Shown here in pieces: positions 6,204 through 6,369 of a stretch of 6,369 nucleotides of DNA; position 1 is the first letter of the stretch, and every line of letters starts with the position of its first letter. Source of the DNA: Bacteroides sp. (GTDB lineage Bacteria > Bacteroidota > Bacteroidia > Bacteroidales > GCA-2748055). Below the pieces are notes generated by a model. The model searched no databases. It was not told the origin of the DNA and saw only the letters and a list, made by a program, of their open reading frames with translations. The stretch covers positions 1 to 6,369 of the forward strand of contig DSDZ01000513.1 in assembly GCA_011048475.1 (NCBI GenBank), in the 5' to 3' direction. The position numbers and the translations under genes were made by a program.

Positions 6204-6369
6204 ATGAAAAATCCTTCGCTGATCATTTTGTTGATTTCGGCTATTTCTTTGCTGACAACCTGCAATCGTACAGGACACACTGATTGGGCACAATTCAGGG
6301 GAAACAATGCTTCCGGAATTGCGTCAGATGCCTCCGAGCCTCCAATTGTTTTCGGAGAAGATGAAAACC
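6204..6369 (+). CDS. Lipoprotein, probable PQQ-like beta-propeller protein, N-terminal fragment
   Basis: The first 55 codons of a gene cut by the right edge. The start MKNPSLIILLISAISLLTTC is a lipoprotein signal peptide: Lys2, a hydrophobic core at 6-17, and a lipobox-like LTTC with the lipidated Cys at residue 20. The mature start NRTGHTDWAQFRGNNASGIA contains W-x-Q-F-R-G-x-N-x-x-G-I, a motif I recognise from the first blade of proteins with PQQ-type beta-propeller repeats (PQQ_2-like), where the form WPQFRGPNGSG is common. Such proteins are often envelope-bound and of varied or unknown role; cofactor binding cannot be judged here. The ATG at 6204 is chosen because the ATGs at 6190 and 6194 lie in other frames that stop. 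There is no Shine-Dalgarno. A 438-base gap and its own candidate promoter suggest it is transcribed separately from nadC. Confidence 0.8.
   Translation, partial: MKNPSLIILLISAISLLTTCNRTGHTDWAQFRGNNASGIASDASEPPIVFGEDEN

Overview
The window looks like a chromosomal segment of a Bacteroidota (Bacteroidetes) bacterium with fairly GC-rich coding DNA. The evidence is a DUF4783-type secreted protein directly upstream of nadC and next to a divergent rlmH, a sensor kinase of a Bacteroidetes style, candidate promoters resembling the Bacteroidetes primary sigma factor motif (TTG / TAnnTTTG), mostly absent Shine-Dalgarno sequences, and a signal peptide ending in the 'FGQ' style. The genus cannot be determined.

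Layout. Minus strand, read right to left: rlmH (4382-3912), then after 9 bases a 1238-residue multi-pass membrane sensor histidine kinase (3902-186), then after 54 bases the first 43 codons of an exported protein (131-1, cut by the window edge). Plus strand: a small exported DUF4783-type protein (4517-4933) overlapping nadC (4917-5765), a 438-base AT-rich gap, and the first 55 codons of a lipoprotein resembling PQQ-type beta-propeller proteins (6204-6369). The rlmH and DUF4783 genes diverge from a 134-base interval that appears to carry overlapping divergent promoters.

Function. RlmH methylates pseudouridine 1915 of 23S rRNA and NadC makes nicotinate mononucleotide in de novo NAD synthesis; both are housekeeping genes. 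The kinase has an NtrY-like HAMP/HisKA/HATPase_c output module behind about 12 predicted membrane spans and three likely extracytoplasmic regions. It has no receiver domain, and no response regulator gene is visible. Its partner and signal are unknown.

The most unusual DNA structure is a perfect 34-bp palindrome (5951-5984) with no spacer in the nadC/lipoprotein gap. An 18-bp AT-rich perfect palindrome lies just before the lipoprotein gene. I found no tRNA, rRNA, CRISPR array, insertion sequence or clear defence system. The kinase and the palindrome are the items I could not reduce to routine annotation; neither proves a new system.
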